Below are positions 1 through 8,676 of a stretch of DNA of 64,000 nucleotides, one piece after another. A program made the translations under genes and the position numbers. The notes under the pieces were generated by a model that was not told the origin of the DNA, did not search any database, and was given only the letters and a program-made list of their open reading frames with translations. This DNA is from Acetobacter malorum (GTDB taxonomy: Bacteria > Pseudomonadota > Alphaproteobacteria > Acetobacterales > Acetobacteraceae): contig NZ_LHZC01000044.1 in the NCBI RefSeq assembly GCF_001580615.1, forward strand, positions 1 through 64,000, in the 5' to 3' direction. Position 1 is the stretch's first letter, and every line of letters starts with the position of its first letter.

Positions 1-208
1 GTGGTGGTGGCGGTGGTGGCAGAATTCTGGTCTTGATCGGCGGATGCGAAACCGGAACGCTCGCAGACGTCCCCATACCGAACATCAGTCCCATAACCGC
101 CAAGAGATGCAGCAGAATTACAACCAGCAGAGCAACAACACCGACAACAGCTCCTGTTCCGATGACAAAGCGCACCGGACTCTGTTGCTGTTGCGCGTGG
201 TCCTTCAT
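1..208 (-). CDS. TonB-like membrane protein, N-terminal part only
   Basis: Open reading frame that begins with ATG at 208 and runs off the left edge of the window, giving 69 complete codons. A strong ribosome binding site (GGAGGA) lies 9 bases upstream of the ATG. The visible protein has a short hydrophilic head with four consecutive Gln, one hydrophobic membrane segment at about residues 13-45, and then an Ile-Lys-Thr-Arg-Ile-Leu stretch leading into a polyproline run at the window edge. A single N-terminal anchor followed by a proline-rich linker is the layout of TonB-type energy transducers. The C-terminal domain that would prove this lies outside the window, so another proline-rich anchored protein is possible. 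Confidence 0.6.
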   Translation of the reverse strand, partial: MKDHAQQQQSPVRFVIGTGAVVGVVALLVVILLHLLAVMGLMFGMGTSASVPVSHPPIKTRILPPPPPP

Positions 209-662
209 ATTTCTACATCCTCCTTCTTCCACGCCAGCCAAAGAAACACTGGCCAGCGCCATCACCTGATCTATGGCATCAAAAACTGATGGCCCTGCAC
301 CAACATTTCGTGCCTCAGCACTGGAATAGACTGACAGAGCTGCATGGCTGCCATCTTCCTGACCCTGATTGGGCAATTTGACAGCAAATATGTCAAGAAT
401 GTTCTTGATCGAAAATGAACGCTGCCTTGTTTGGTAGCAGAAGGCTCATAAAACAGGCAGTGCGCACAAATCGGCAGAAAAAAGCCACTTTCTGTGAGGA
501 TGCCTCGAAAACAGACGCCTCTCTGCCTGTTTTGAGCCCAGTCTTATTTAAAAAAAAATTCTTTGTAACGTTCATGAATCTGTCGTGGTTCCCCATATCC
601 ACGCAATATAAAAAAACGGGCCCCGAAGAGGCCCGTTTTTTAACACTTCATAAACGTGCAGT
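209..662. other. Intergenic region between the TonB-like gene and prfB
   Basis: About 450 bases without a convincing gene. A plus-strand frame opens near 415 but runs into the antisense of prfB and has no good ribosome binding site, so I do not accept it. The stretch holds an imperfect inverted repeat (504-514 with 527-536, one bulged base) and the prfB terminator at 611-641. The promoter of the TonB-like gene should be here, but I could not find a convincing -35/-10 pair. Confidence 0.5.
611..641 (-). terminator. Rho-independent terminator after prfB
   Basis: A 12-base perfect inverted repeat (A-run plus CGGGCC on one side, GGCCCG plus T-run on the other) with a 7-base loop. The T-run follows the stem in both directions, so it could act bidirectionally. 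It starts about 20 bases after the prfB stop codon. Confidence 0.85.
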
Positions 663-1794
663 TTATTGCGCGTTGGCACTCGCCTCAGAGCGGGTTGCGC
701 CCACCCGAGCCGCAAGAGCGGCTGCCATAAACGCATCCAGATCCCCATCCAGCACCGCGCTGGGGTTCCCTGTTTCCACGTTGGTGCGCAGATCCTTCAC
801 CATCTGGTACGGGGCCAGAACGTAAGAGCGGATCTGGTGCCCCCAGCCAATGTCTGTCTTGGCGGCTTCTGTTGCCGCTGCTGCTGCCTCACGCTTTTGC
901 AGTTCCGCCTCATACATACGCGCCCGCAGCATCTGCATAGCCGTTGCACGGTTACGGTGCTGAGAGCGGTCCGTCTGACACGCCACCACAATCCCGGTAG
1001 GAATATGGGTAATACGAATGGCCGAATCGGTCTTGTTGACGTGCTGACCACCCGCACCAGAGGCGCGGAACGTATCCACCTTAAGATCGGAATCGTTCAC
1101 TTCGATTTCAATCGAATCGTCAATCACCGGATAGACCCAGACGGACGCAAAGGACGTCTGGCGGCGGGCCGCAGCATCAAACGGGGAAATACGCACCAGA
1201 CGATGCACCCCGGCCTCGGTTTTCATCCAGCCATAGGCATTCGGACCGGAAACCAGAATGGTGGCGGACTTCAGCCCGGCCTGTTCGCCTTCCGAGCTTT
1301 CCATCAGCGTGACTTTGTACCCATGAGCTTCCGCCCAGCGGGTGTACATGCGCAGCATCATTTCTGCCCAGTCCTGCGCTTCCGTCCCGCCGGCACCGGC
1401 GTTGACTTCCAGATAGCAGTCATTGCTATCCGCTTCACCAGACAACAGGCTTTCAGTTTCACGGCGTTTGGCTTCTTCCGCCAGCGCCTTCAGGGTTGCT
1501 GTGGCTTCCGCCACAATGTCCGCATCCCCTTCTGCTTCCGCCAGTTCCACCAGTTCACAGGCATCCTGCACGCTGGTTTCCAGCTTCTGCACGCCTTCCA
1601 CCTGCCCGGCCAGCAGGGTGCGTTCCCGCATCAGCTTCTGGGCAGCGTCGGAATCATTCCACAAATCCGGGTCTTCTGCCCGGTTATTCAGTTCGGCAAG
1701 TCGGGCCTGGGCGACATCCCAGTTAAAGATGCCTCCTCAGCAGTGCCACCGACTGCTTGATCTGGTCATTAAGGGCTTCTGTCTCAGCCGACAT
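663..1794 (-). CDS. prfB: Peptide chain release factor 2, made by +1 programmed frameshifting
   Basis: RF2 recognises UGA and UAA stop codons and triggers peptide release on the ribosome. The zero-frame starts at ATG 1794 and reads 23 codons to a TAA at 1725-1723. Skipping one base there continues in the +1 frame for 353 codons, giving about 376 residues, close to the family's usual 365. Both hallmark motifs are present at the expected spacing: the SPF stop-codon recognition tripeptide near residue 203 and GGQ near 248. Without the shift the gene would only be readable from an internal TTG and would lack the start of its N-terminal helical domain. It lies 51 bases downstream of mrcA on the same strand. 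The frameshift stop codon is UAA rather than the usual UGA. Confidence 0.95.
1722..1737 (-). promoter_or_regulatory. prfB programmed +1 frameshift cassette
   Basis: On the minus strand the sequence reads AGGAGG CAT CTT TAA C. An internal Shine-Dalgarno-like AGGAGG lies three bases before the CTT slippery codon, the same spacing as in the E. coli RF2 cassette (AGGGGG TAT CTT TGA C). The P-site tRNA-Leu slips from CUU to UUU and translation resumes at AAC. The shift-site stop here is UAA, which RF1 also reads, whereas the well-known cassettes use UGA. Confidence 0.9.
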
Positions 1795-1845
1795 CGGGCC
1801 GTCTCTCCATCAGGTCTTTATTAAAATTCTTACGTATGAACGGCC

Positions 1846-4614
1846 TCAATAAAGGCCACCCATGCCAATGTCACCCCCGGACGCAGCAGGGGGTGCTTTT
1901 GCTGCACCCGGTGTTGCAGCCTGACCGGGGCTGACTGCCCCTGCGCCAGACTGACCGGCACCGGCCGCCATATCACTTTCCGAATCCGGCATGTTTTCCG
2001 CACCCGTATCCGCCGCCGTCAGCTCGTGCGAGGCGCCGTTATCCGCCAGACTGACGCTCACACCCGGGATCTGGCCCGGTTTAAAGGCATCAATCGCCAC
2101 ACCACGGCCCGTATCATATCGCACCAGCGTGACACCCTCCGGCGCTGCGAAGTCCAGCTTCGGGCGTCCTTCAAGTGCTGTTTTCATCACCTTGTTCCAG
2201 ATCGGCCCGGCAATGGCCCCACCGGTTTCGTTCTTACCCAGTGATGTCGGCGTATCAAACCCGATCCACACTACCGTCACCAGATCAGGCGAATAGCCCG
2301 CAAACCATGCGTCGTTAAAATTCTGGCTGGTGCCGGTTTTGCCGGCCACGGGGTTCTCAATCCCCTTCCCGGCCTGCACGCCGGTGCCACGCCGGATGAC
2401 GTCCTGCAGCATGGTTGTGATCTGGAACGCGCTCTGCTCTGAGGCGACGCGCGGGCGATTATCCTGCACTTCCGGAATTTCATCCTGCCCCGGCATGATG
2501 ATCTTAACGGCATTATCCTGCACAGGCGCTGCTGCCGGTGCGGAAACCTTGCCTGCGTCCTGCCCTTTGGGCGCATCGGGGAAGATGGCATCAGCATCCG
2601 CAGGCTGGCCCGGCGCGGGCGGCGCAGCCTTAGCATCTCCAGCCTGCGCAGAGGCGGACACCAGAGAGATCCCCTCTGGCCGCCAGATCACATGGCCTTC
2701 ACGGTCCTGCACATCATCAATCAGGGTCGGGGTGACTTTCCGGCCACCCGCCGCCAGCGAGGCATAGGCTCCGGCTTCTTTCAGCACCGTGGTTTCCACC
2801 GCCCCCAGCGCTGCGGGCAGCACATGCGGCATGGAATCCACCAGCCCGATTCGGGTCGCCAGATCCGCCACGTTCTTGATGCCGATATGGGCTGCCAGAC
2901 GGATGGTCACCAGATTGCGGGATTCCCGCAGAGCGTCATGCAGAGAGGTGGGGCCCCAGAAATCCTTCTCGTAGTTGTTCGGGTGCCATGTGCCATAGGA
3001 CACCGGCGAATCGTCAAACGACTGCGAGGGCGAAATGCCCTGTTCCATAGCCTGCAAATAGACAAACGGCTTGAAGGACGAACCCGGCTGACGCAGCGCC
3101 TGCGTAGCACGGTCAAACTGTGACGTCTGGAACGACCAGCCGCCTACCAGCGCCATAACACGCCCGGTGCGGGCATTCAGTGTGACGACGGCACCTTCCA
3201 CATGCGGCACCTGCATCAAGGCTACGCGGCTGCTTCCGGCCTGCGGTTCGATCATCACCAGATCGCCCGCTTTCAGCAGTCTGAAACGGCGGGTCCAGGC
3301 CAGATCACGATCCTGAATTTCGCCCGTCTGCGGTGTGCCGCCCTGCATAGCCGCCCCACGGCGCACAACAGCACCTTCCAGCCAGCCAACACGACCATGT
3401 GCCGGGTCCAGCACCACCGCCAGACGCCACTGGTCCAACATGCCCAGCGGCACAGCTTCCGCATTCAGCGCAGCAACCCATTCTTCCTGAGACGAAGAAG
3501 CACTGACGGTTTGCAGATGCTTCACCGGGCCGCGCCAGCCACCATGTGCGCGGTCATACGCCATCAGCCCCTGCCGCAGCACGGTCTGCGCTGTCAGCTG
3601 AAGGGCGGGGTCCAGACTGGTGTGCACATCCAGCCCGCCCTGCATGGTCATATCCTGACCGTATTTTTCCAGAAGCTGGCGGCGCACTTCCTCAGCAAAC
3701 CACTCGGAGCCGGGAGCCGGACCGGGGCGCACAAACGTATGCGGGATCAACGGCTCAGCCTCGGCAGCACGCGCTGCTTCATGCGTCAGCGCGCCGGTTT
3801 CCGCCATGCGTTCCAGCACCCAGTTCCGGCGGCCACGCGCGGCCTCGGGGAAGCGAACCGGATTGTAATTAGTGGGCGATTTGGGCAGCGCGCCGAGGAA
3901 GGCCGCTTCCGCATCATCAAGCTGATCCAGCGGTTTATTGAAGTAGGTCTGCGCAGCAGCCCCAATCCCATAGGCTCCGCTGCCCAGATAAATTTCATTC
4001 AGGTAGATTTCGAGAATCTTTTCCTTGGGCAGAACCTGCTCAATCCGCATGGCGAGGAAGGCTTCCTTGGCCTTTCGCTTCATGGAAACAGCATTACTGC
4101 CCAGCAGCATGACACGCGCGACCTGCTGCGTGATGGTGGACGCGCCAATCGGCCTGCGTCCCTTGCCGCGCGTCAGATCCGTCAGACCCGCACGGGCAAT
4201 GGCCATGGGGTCCACGCCCTTGTGGGTCCAGAACTTCTGGTCTTCCGCCGCAATAAAGGCGTTCTTCACGCGGTCCGGGATGGCGCTGGAGGGCACAAAC
4301 ACCCGGCGCTCATCCGCCAGTTCGGCAATCAGCCGGTCATCCGACGCATAAAGGCGGCTCATCACCGGCGGCTGATAGGTGCGCAGCCCTTCAACCGTTG
4401 GCAGATCAGCCACAATCCCTTCGTACTGGGTCCAGATGAGGACAACCGCCCCCGTGGTGCCCACCAACGCCAGAGCCGCGACGGTACCAAGCAGCCCCCG
4501 CCACTGGCGGAAACGCGGCCTGCGCCATGCGGGCCCATGTTGGGGAGATGAATCTCTTCCCTCATTTTTATTGGAAGAAGACCCGGGTTCACCAGAAGAC
4601 GGAGTTCTTGTCAT
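1846..4614 (-). CDS. mrcA: Penicillin-binding protein 1A, bifunctional
   Basis: Class A penicillin-binding protein that polymerises glycan strands and cross-links peptidoglycan at the outer face of the inner membrane. The 922-residue protein has a cytoplasmic tail, a membrane anchor at about residues 42-62, a GT51 glycosyltransferase domain (catalytic Glu124 in an AEDQKFW motif) and a transpeptidase domain with SSFK (Ser512), SRN (565-567) and KTG (759-761). An Ala/Pro/Asp-rich insert occupies about residues 653-725, between SRN and KTG, and the last 50 residues are low-complexity Ala/Gly/Pro. The ATG at 4614 has AAGGA six bases upstream. The gene lies between hrcA and prfB on the same strand and is probably transcribed with prfB. 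Confidence 0.93.
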   Translation of the reverse strand: MTRTPSSGEPGSSSNKNEGRDSSPQHGPAWRRPRFRQWRGLLGTVAALALVGTTGAVVLIWTQYEGIVADLPTVEGLRTYQPPVMSRLYASDDRLIAELADERRVFVPSSAIPDRVKNAFIAAEDQKFWTHKGVDPMAIARAGLTDLTRGKGRRPIGASTITQQVARVMLLGSNAVSMKRKAKEAFLAMRIEQVLPKEKILEIYLNEIYLGSGAYGIGAAAQTYFNKPLDQLDDAEAAFLGALPKSPTNYNPVRFPEAARGRRNWVLERMAETGALTHEAARAAEAEPLIPHTFVRPGPAPGSEWFAEEVRRQLLEKYGQDMTMQGGLDVHTSLDPALQLTAQTVLRQGLMAYDRAHGGWRGPVKHLQTVSASSSQEEWVAALNAEAVPLGMLDQWRLAVVLDPAHGRVGWLEGAVVRRGAAMQGGTPQTGEIQDRDLAWTRRFRLLKAGDLVMIEPQAGSSRVALMQVPHVEGAVVTLNARTGRVMALVGGWSFQTSQFDRATQALRQPGSSFKPFVYLQAMEQGISPSQSFDDSPVSYGTWHPNNYEKDFWGPTSLHDALRESRNLVTIRLAAHIGIKNVADLATRIGLVDSMPHVLPAALGAVETTVLKEAGAYASLAAGGRKVTPTLIDDVQDREGHVIWRPEGISLVSASAQAGDAKAAPPAPGQPADADAIFPDAPKGQDAGKVSAPAAAPVQDNAVKIIMPGQDEIPEVQDNRPRVASEQSAFQITTMLQDVIRRGTGVQAGKGIENPVAGKTGTSQNFNDAWFAGYSPDLVTVVWIGFDTPTSLGKNETGGAIAGPIWNKVMKTALEGRPKLDFAAPEGVTLVRYDTGRGVAIDAFKPGQIPGVSVSLADNGASHELTAADTGAENMPDSESDMAAGAGQSGAGAVSPGQAATPGAAKAPPAASGGDIGMGGLY

Positions 4615-4693
4615 GCTGGTCCTTTACCATTCTCATGCGCTGCCGTCTTCAGTCTCGTCGCCCTTCCTGACCAGATGATGGCGAATTTTGCTC

Positions 4694-5767
4694 TTAACCG
4701 AGCATTTCACCTAAAAAACGCGCCGTATAATCCACAACCGGGACAATCCGCCCGTAATTGATGCGTGTGGGGCCAATCACGCCAATCGCGCCGACAATCC
4801 TGTTGGCCTCATTCCGGGCCGGGGCCACGACCATGGACATGCCGGTGCCCCCAAACAGCCCGCTTTCCGCACCAATGAAGATACGCACACCCTCTGAATG
4901 TTCCGCTAATTCCAGCAGACGCAGCATGGTTTCCTGCCGCTCCAGCCGGTCAAACAACGCCTGAATGGCCAGCAGTCGCTCCTGCCCGTCCACATCCGAC
5001 AGCAATTTGCCCTGCCCGCGGATAATCAGAGTGCCACCGCGTTCATCTCCGCCGCCACCCCAGATGGCCAGACCGCTTTCCACCACGTCGGCCGTCAGTT
5101 GATCCAGCGCACTCCGGTTTTCAGCAATATCCGCCCCCACCCGCTCCCGCAGGTCCGGCAGGGTTGCCCCAATCGTGTGAGCATTCAGATAGTTTGCGGC
5201 CTCCACCAGTGCAGAGGGTGGCATGCCGATGGGCGTTTCAATCACCCGGTTTTCCACATGCCCATCCGTGCCGACCAGCACCACCAGCGCCCGGTTTCCG
5301 CCCAGCGCCACAAATTCAATATGTTTGACGCCACCCTCACCTTTTGGCGCAATCACCAGCCCGGCTGCATCAGACATGCCCGACAGCAGGGAGGACGCTT
5401 CCGTCAGCGTATCCTGCAAGGACCGACCCCGCGCTTCCAGCGACTGCCCAATAGCGCGGCATTCCTCTTCCGAGAGGCTGCCAAACTGCAACAGACCATC
5501 CACAAACAGGCGCAGCCCGGCCTCCGTCGGCAGGCGCCCGGCTGAAGTGTGAGGGGAGAACAGCAAGCCTGCTTCGGTCAGAGATGCCATGACATTACGG
5601 ATGGTGGCCGGAGACAACGGCAACCCAAGCCGACGGGACAGCGTGCGGGAGCCCACAGGCTCCCCACTGGCCACATATTCCTCCACAATTTCACGCAGAA
5701 TGGTGGCGGACCGGGAATCCAGCCCCGGTGGCAGAACGGGTTTTGCAGGTCGCAGACCACGTTTCAT
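4694..5767 (-). CDS. hrcA: Heat-inducible transcription repressor HrcA
   Basis: HrcA represses chaperone operons by binding CIRCE operators and is activated by GroEL. The 357-residue product has the N-terminal winged-helix region (SRSATILREIVEEY through LSPATIRNVMASLTEAGLL) and a C-terminal domain ending in a VVDYTARFLGEML-like helix, near the usual 340-350 residues. GGAGGAG lies about ten bases before the ATG. It is divergent from rph, a common alphaproteobacterial arrangement. I found no CIRCE repeat (TTAGCACTC-N9-GAGTGCTAA) in the 150-base intergenic region, so autoregulation through CIRCE is not evident. Confidence 0.93.
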   Translation of the reverse strand: MKRGLRPAKPVLPPGLDSRSATILREIVEEYVASGEPVGSRTLSRRLGLPLSPATIRNVMASLTEAGLLFSPHTSAGRLPTEAGLRLFVDGLLQFGSLSEEECRAIGQSLEARGRSLQDTLTEASSLLSGMSDAAGLVIAPKGEGGVKHIEFVALGGNRALVVLVGTDGHVENRVIETPIGMPPSALVEAANYLNAHTIGATLPDLRERVGADIAENRSALDQLTADVVESGLAIWGGGGDERGGTLIIRGQGKLLSDVDGQERLLAIQALFDRLERQETMLRLLELAEHSEGVRIFIGAESGLFGGTGMSMVVAPARNEANRIVGAIGVIGPTRINYGRIVPVVDYTARFLGEMLG

Positions 5768-5917
5768 GAGGGTCAGGCTCCTCCTTCACAACAGGACTCT
5801 TCTGCTTCTGCGCATCTCCGCCCTGCATGACAAGAAAAACAATGAAACGGCTGCACGGTTTCGCTCCCGCCAAAAGCACTTTATGTGCAGAGAATAATCT
5901 TTCTTAAGGAGCTTCCC

Positions 5918-6646
5918 ATGCGCCCCTCCGGCCGCCAGCCCAACCAGATGCGCCCCGTCACCATTGAAACCGGCTTTGCCCGCCACGCGGAAGGCTCGGC
6001 GCTGATCCGCGTCGGGGGGACGGAAGTTCTCTGCGTCGCCAGTGTTGAAAACCGGGTTCCGCCCTTCCTGCGCGGCAAAGGCACCGGCTGGGTGACGGCG
6101 GAATACGGCATGCTGCCCCGCGCCACCCACACCCGTGGCAACCGTGAAGCCGCCAAGGGCAAGCAGTCCGGCCGCACACAGGAAATCCAGCGCCTTATTG
6201 GCCGCTCCCTGCGTTCTGTGGTGGATCTGGCTGCGCTGGGTGAAATGAGCATCACGCTGGACTGTGACGTTCTGAACGCCGATGGCGGCACCCGTTGCGC
6301 CTCCATTACCGGCGCATGGGTCGCCCTGCGTCTGGCCCTTGGCCAGCTGGTGGCCAAAAACGTGCTGAGCCACATGCCGCTGCGCGGGCAGGTTGCCGCC
6401 GTGTCCTGCGGTCTGACCAAAGCCGGCCCGGTGCTGGATCTGGATTATGAAGAAGATAGCGCCGCCGCTGCCGACACCAACTTTGTGCTGACAGCCGACC
6501 GCCGCATTGTGGAAATTCAGGGCACGGCAGAAGACGCGCCTTTCACGGAAGATGCGTTCAACGAGCTGTTTGCTCTGGCCCGCACCGGCGTATCCGTTCT
6601 GTTTGACGCTCAGACACTGGCCGTTGAAACGGCGGAGAACCGCTAA
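5918..6646 (+). CDS. rph: Ribonuclease PH
   Basis: RNase PH is a phosphorolytic 3'-5' exoribonuclease that trims the 3' ends of tRNA precursors. The 242-residue product starts [13 protein letters not shown], the typical family beginning, and contains [18 protein letters not shown] and the [14 protein letters not shown] segment involved in phosphate binding. I chose ATG 5918 because AAGGAG lies six bases upstream. An upstream in-frame start at 5885 would add 11 residues but lacks such a site. The gene is followed after one base by rdgB, so the two probably form an operon. Confidence 0.95.
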   Translation: MRPSGRQPNQMRPVTIETGFARHAEGSALIRVGGTEVLCVASVENRVPPFLRGKGTGWVTAEYGMLPRATHTRGNREAAKGKQSGRTQEIQRLIGRSLRSVVDLAALGEMSITLDCDVLNADGGTRCASITGAWVALRLALGQLVAKNVLSHMPLRGQVAAVSCGLTKAGPVLDLDYEEDSAAAADTNFVLTADRRIVEIQGTAEDAPFTEDAFNELFALARTGVSVLFDAQTLAVETAENR

Positions 6647-6647
6647 C

Positions 6648-7247
6648 ATGACGCACGGCAAACTGGAGGCTGGCAGCAAACTGGTTCTGGCCAGCCATAA
6701 TGCAGGCAAGCTGGCAGAGTTTTCCACGCTACTGGCGGATTTTGGCGTCACGGTGCTTTCTGCCGGGGACCTCAATCTGCCGGAACCGGAAGAAACCGCC
6801 ACCACGTTTGCCGGCAATGCGGCGCTAAAGGCTCTGGCTGCGGCCAAAGCCACCGGCCTGCCCGCGCTGGCGGATGATTCCGGCCTGTGCGTGAGCGCAC
6901 TCGGCGGCGCTCCGGGCATTTACTCCGCCCGCTGGGCTGGCCCGAACAAGGACTTCCCTGCCGCCATGGCCCGCATTGAAGACGGCATTGGCTCGGATGA
7001 GCGCGATGCGTGGTTTATCTGCGTGCTGTGCCTTGCCTACCCCGACGGCACCACCCGCAGCTTTGAAGGCCGCGTGGATGGCAGCATTACCTGGCCGCCG
7101 CGCGGTGAAAAAGGCCATGGCTATGACCCGATTTTTACCCCCACGGGTGAGAACCGGACCTTTGCCGAAATGGAAGAGGCCGAGAAAAACGCCATCAGCC
7201 ACCGTGCTCATGCGTTTAAGGCTTTCAAAGAAGCCTGTCTGGATTAA
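6648..7247 (+). CDS. rdgB: dITP/XTP pyrophosphatase (Ham1/RdgB family)
   Basis: Hydrolyses non-canonical purine nucleoside triphosphates (dITP, XTP) to monophosphates and so keeps them out of DNA and RNA. The 199-residue protein has the N-terminal [14 protein letters not shown] nucleotide-binding segment, a [17 protein letters not shown] motif and [10 protein letters not shown], all diagnostic of the family. The ATG follows the rph stop by one base and the ribosome binding site lies inside the rph end. A longer frame opening at 6507 would overlap rph heavily and is rejected. Confidence 0.95.
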   Translation: MTHGKLEAGSKLVLASHNAGKLAEFSTLLADFGVTVLSAGDLNLPEPEETATTFAGNAALKALAAAKATGLPALADDSGLCVSALGGAPGIYSARWAGPNKDFPAAMARIEDGIGSDERDAWFICVLCLAYPDGTTRSFEGRVDGSITWPPRGEKGHGYDPIFTPTGENRTFAEMEEAEKNAISHRAHAFKAFKEACLD

Positions 7248-7293
7248 GCTGCTTTTCAGATGGGGCCATGTGCCCTGTCTGACCGTTTCCTTT

Positions 7294-7322
7294 GCTGTGT
7301 GGACAACCTTCACCCACACAGC
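7294..7322 (+). promoter_or_regulatory. Perfect hairpin in the leader of mtnK
   Basis: A 9-base perfect stem (GCTGTGTGG with CCACACAGC) closes an 11-base loop and ends 30 bases before the mtnK start codon. There is no T-run after it, so it is not an ordinary terminator. It may be a leader structure or a protein-binding palindrome; I do not recognise a known riboswitch. Confidence 0.4.
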
Positions 7323-7351
7323 ATGACACAGTCCGGAAAAACAGAGTCCTC

Positions 7352-8593
7352 ATGACGACGCATTCTTCCCCCTATTCGACTCTGGACCTTGAAGGTGTCC
7401 GGACATTTCTGACCTCCCTTCCCGCCATTGCCGCACGCCTTGGCGGCACACCAGACGAATGGCGCGTCTGGGAAGTCAGTGACGGCAACCTCAATATGGT
7501 GTTTGTGGCGGAAGGCCCGGAGGGCGGCGTCTGTCTGAAACAGGCTTTGCCGCATGTGCGCGTTGACCCGGCCTGGAAAATGCCGCTGGACCGCACGTTT
7601 TTTGAGGCCGCCTATCTGCGCGCCGTCTTTCCGCATGTGCCGGACCTGACAACTGAATGCCTGCATTTTGACCCTGAGCAGTTCATTCTGATTGTCCCCA
7701 GCCTGTCCGGCCACACGGTGATGCGCACCGCCATGATGGCCGGACACTATCACCCGGCTGTTGCTGCTCAGGTCGGTGATTTTGTCGCCCGCAGCACGTT
7801 CGCGACATCCCTGCTGGCCGAACCGTTTGAGCGGGTTATGGACCGGCGGATCTGTTTTGCCCGCAACCAGACCCTCACCCGCATTACGGTCGATCTGGTT
7901 CTGACGGACCCGTACCATGACCACCCGCGCAACCACTGGGCAGACCCGCAACTCACCCCGATTGTTGCCGCCCTGCGCACCAGCCCGGCGGTGCAGGCGC
8001 GTATTGATAGTCTGCGTCTGCGCTTTTTATGCACACCGCAAGCTCTTCTGCATGGAGACCTGCATACAGGCTCCATCATGACGACAGGCACTGATACCCG
8101 GATTATTGACGGGGAATTTGCCACCTACGGGCCTATCGGGTTTGATGCCGGGCTGTTTATCGGCAACCTCATCCTCAATCTTTTCGCCACACCAGATCGC
8201 GCTGGTCAGGCGGTCCATCTGGATATGATCCAGACATTCTGGACAAGTTTCAAAACCCGCTTCCTTGCCTTGTGGCAGGAAAGAGAATGGGCAGAGGATC
8301 GTTCAACCCTCTATTACGCGACTACAGATAAATCGACACAGAATTTTGAAAAGTCTCTTTTTATCCAAAATGTTTTTCAGGATATAGCAGGATTCTGTGC
8401 CGCAGAAATCATCCGGCGCAGCATTGGCTACGCGCATGTTGCAGATTTCTCTGTGCTGACAGACCAGTCAACCCGCACAACCCGCCAGAAGGCAGCGCTC
8501 CTTTTTGCAAAAGACTGCCTTGAACAGAAAAAACCCCTGAAATCTCTGGCTGATTTCCTGGAACTCCTCTACCTGCATATGTCCGCGCTTTAA
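7352..8593 (+). CDS. mtnK: S-methyl-5-thioribose kinase
   Basis: Phosphorylates 5-methylthioribose to its 1-phosphate in the methionine salvage pathway. The 413-residue protein fits the family length. It has an N-terminal DGNLNMVF segment, the catalytic loop HGDLHTGSIM and a downstream DGEFATYGPIGFDAGLFIGN metal-binding segment, the MtnK version of the choline-kinase/APH fold. ATG 7352 is preferred over an upstream in-frame start at 7292 because the conserved region begins soon after it. It follows rdgB by about 100 bases with a hairpin between. The next salvage gene, mtnA, is not adjacent. Confidence 0.9.
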   Translation: MTTHSSPYSTLDLEGVRTFLTSLPAIAARLGGTPDEWRVWEVSDGNLNMVFVAEGPEGGVCLKQALPHVRVDPAWKMPLDRTFFEAAYLRAVFPHVPDLTTECLHFDPEQFILIVPSLSGHTVMRTAMMAGHYHPAVAAQVGDFVARSTFATSLLAEPFERVMDRRICFARNQTLTRITVDLVLTDPYHDHPRNHWADPQLTPIVAALRTSPAVQARIDSLRLRFLCTPQALLHGDLHTGSIMTTGTDTRIIDGEFATYGPIGFDAGLFIGNLILNLFATPDRAGQAVHLDMIQTFWTSFKTRFLALWQEREWAEDRSTLYYATTDKSTQNFEKSLFIQNVFQDIAGFCAAEIIRRSIGYAHVADFSVLTDQSTRTTRQKAALLFAKDCLEQKKPLKSLADFLELLYLHMSAL

Positions 8594-8676
8594 GACGCAG
8601 AACACAACGGCACGAGAATAGGTTTCTGAAACCCAGAACCACTAAAACTATAAACTGATAAACTTCTCAGAAGATA

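Noticed and set aside
415-825. Plus-strand frame of 136 codons after the TonB-like gene
   Set aside because: Runs into antisense prfB across the terminator, lacks a ribosome binding site and recognisable features.
3202-4551. Plus-strand open frame of 449 codons
   Set aside because: Antisense to mrcA, whose motifs are complete; composition is a mirror of the real gene.
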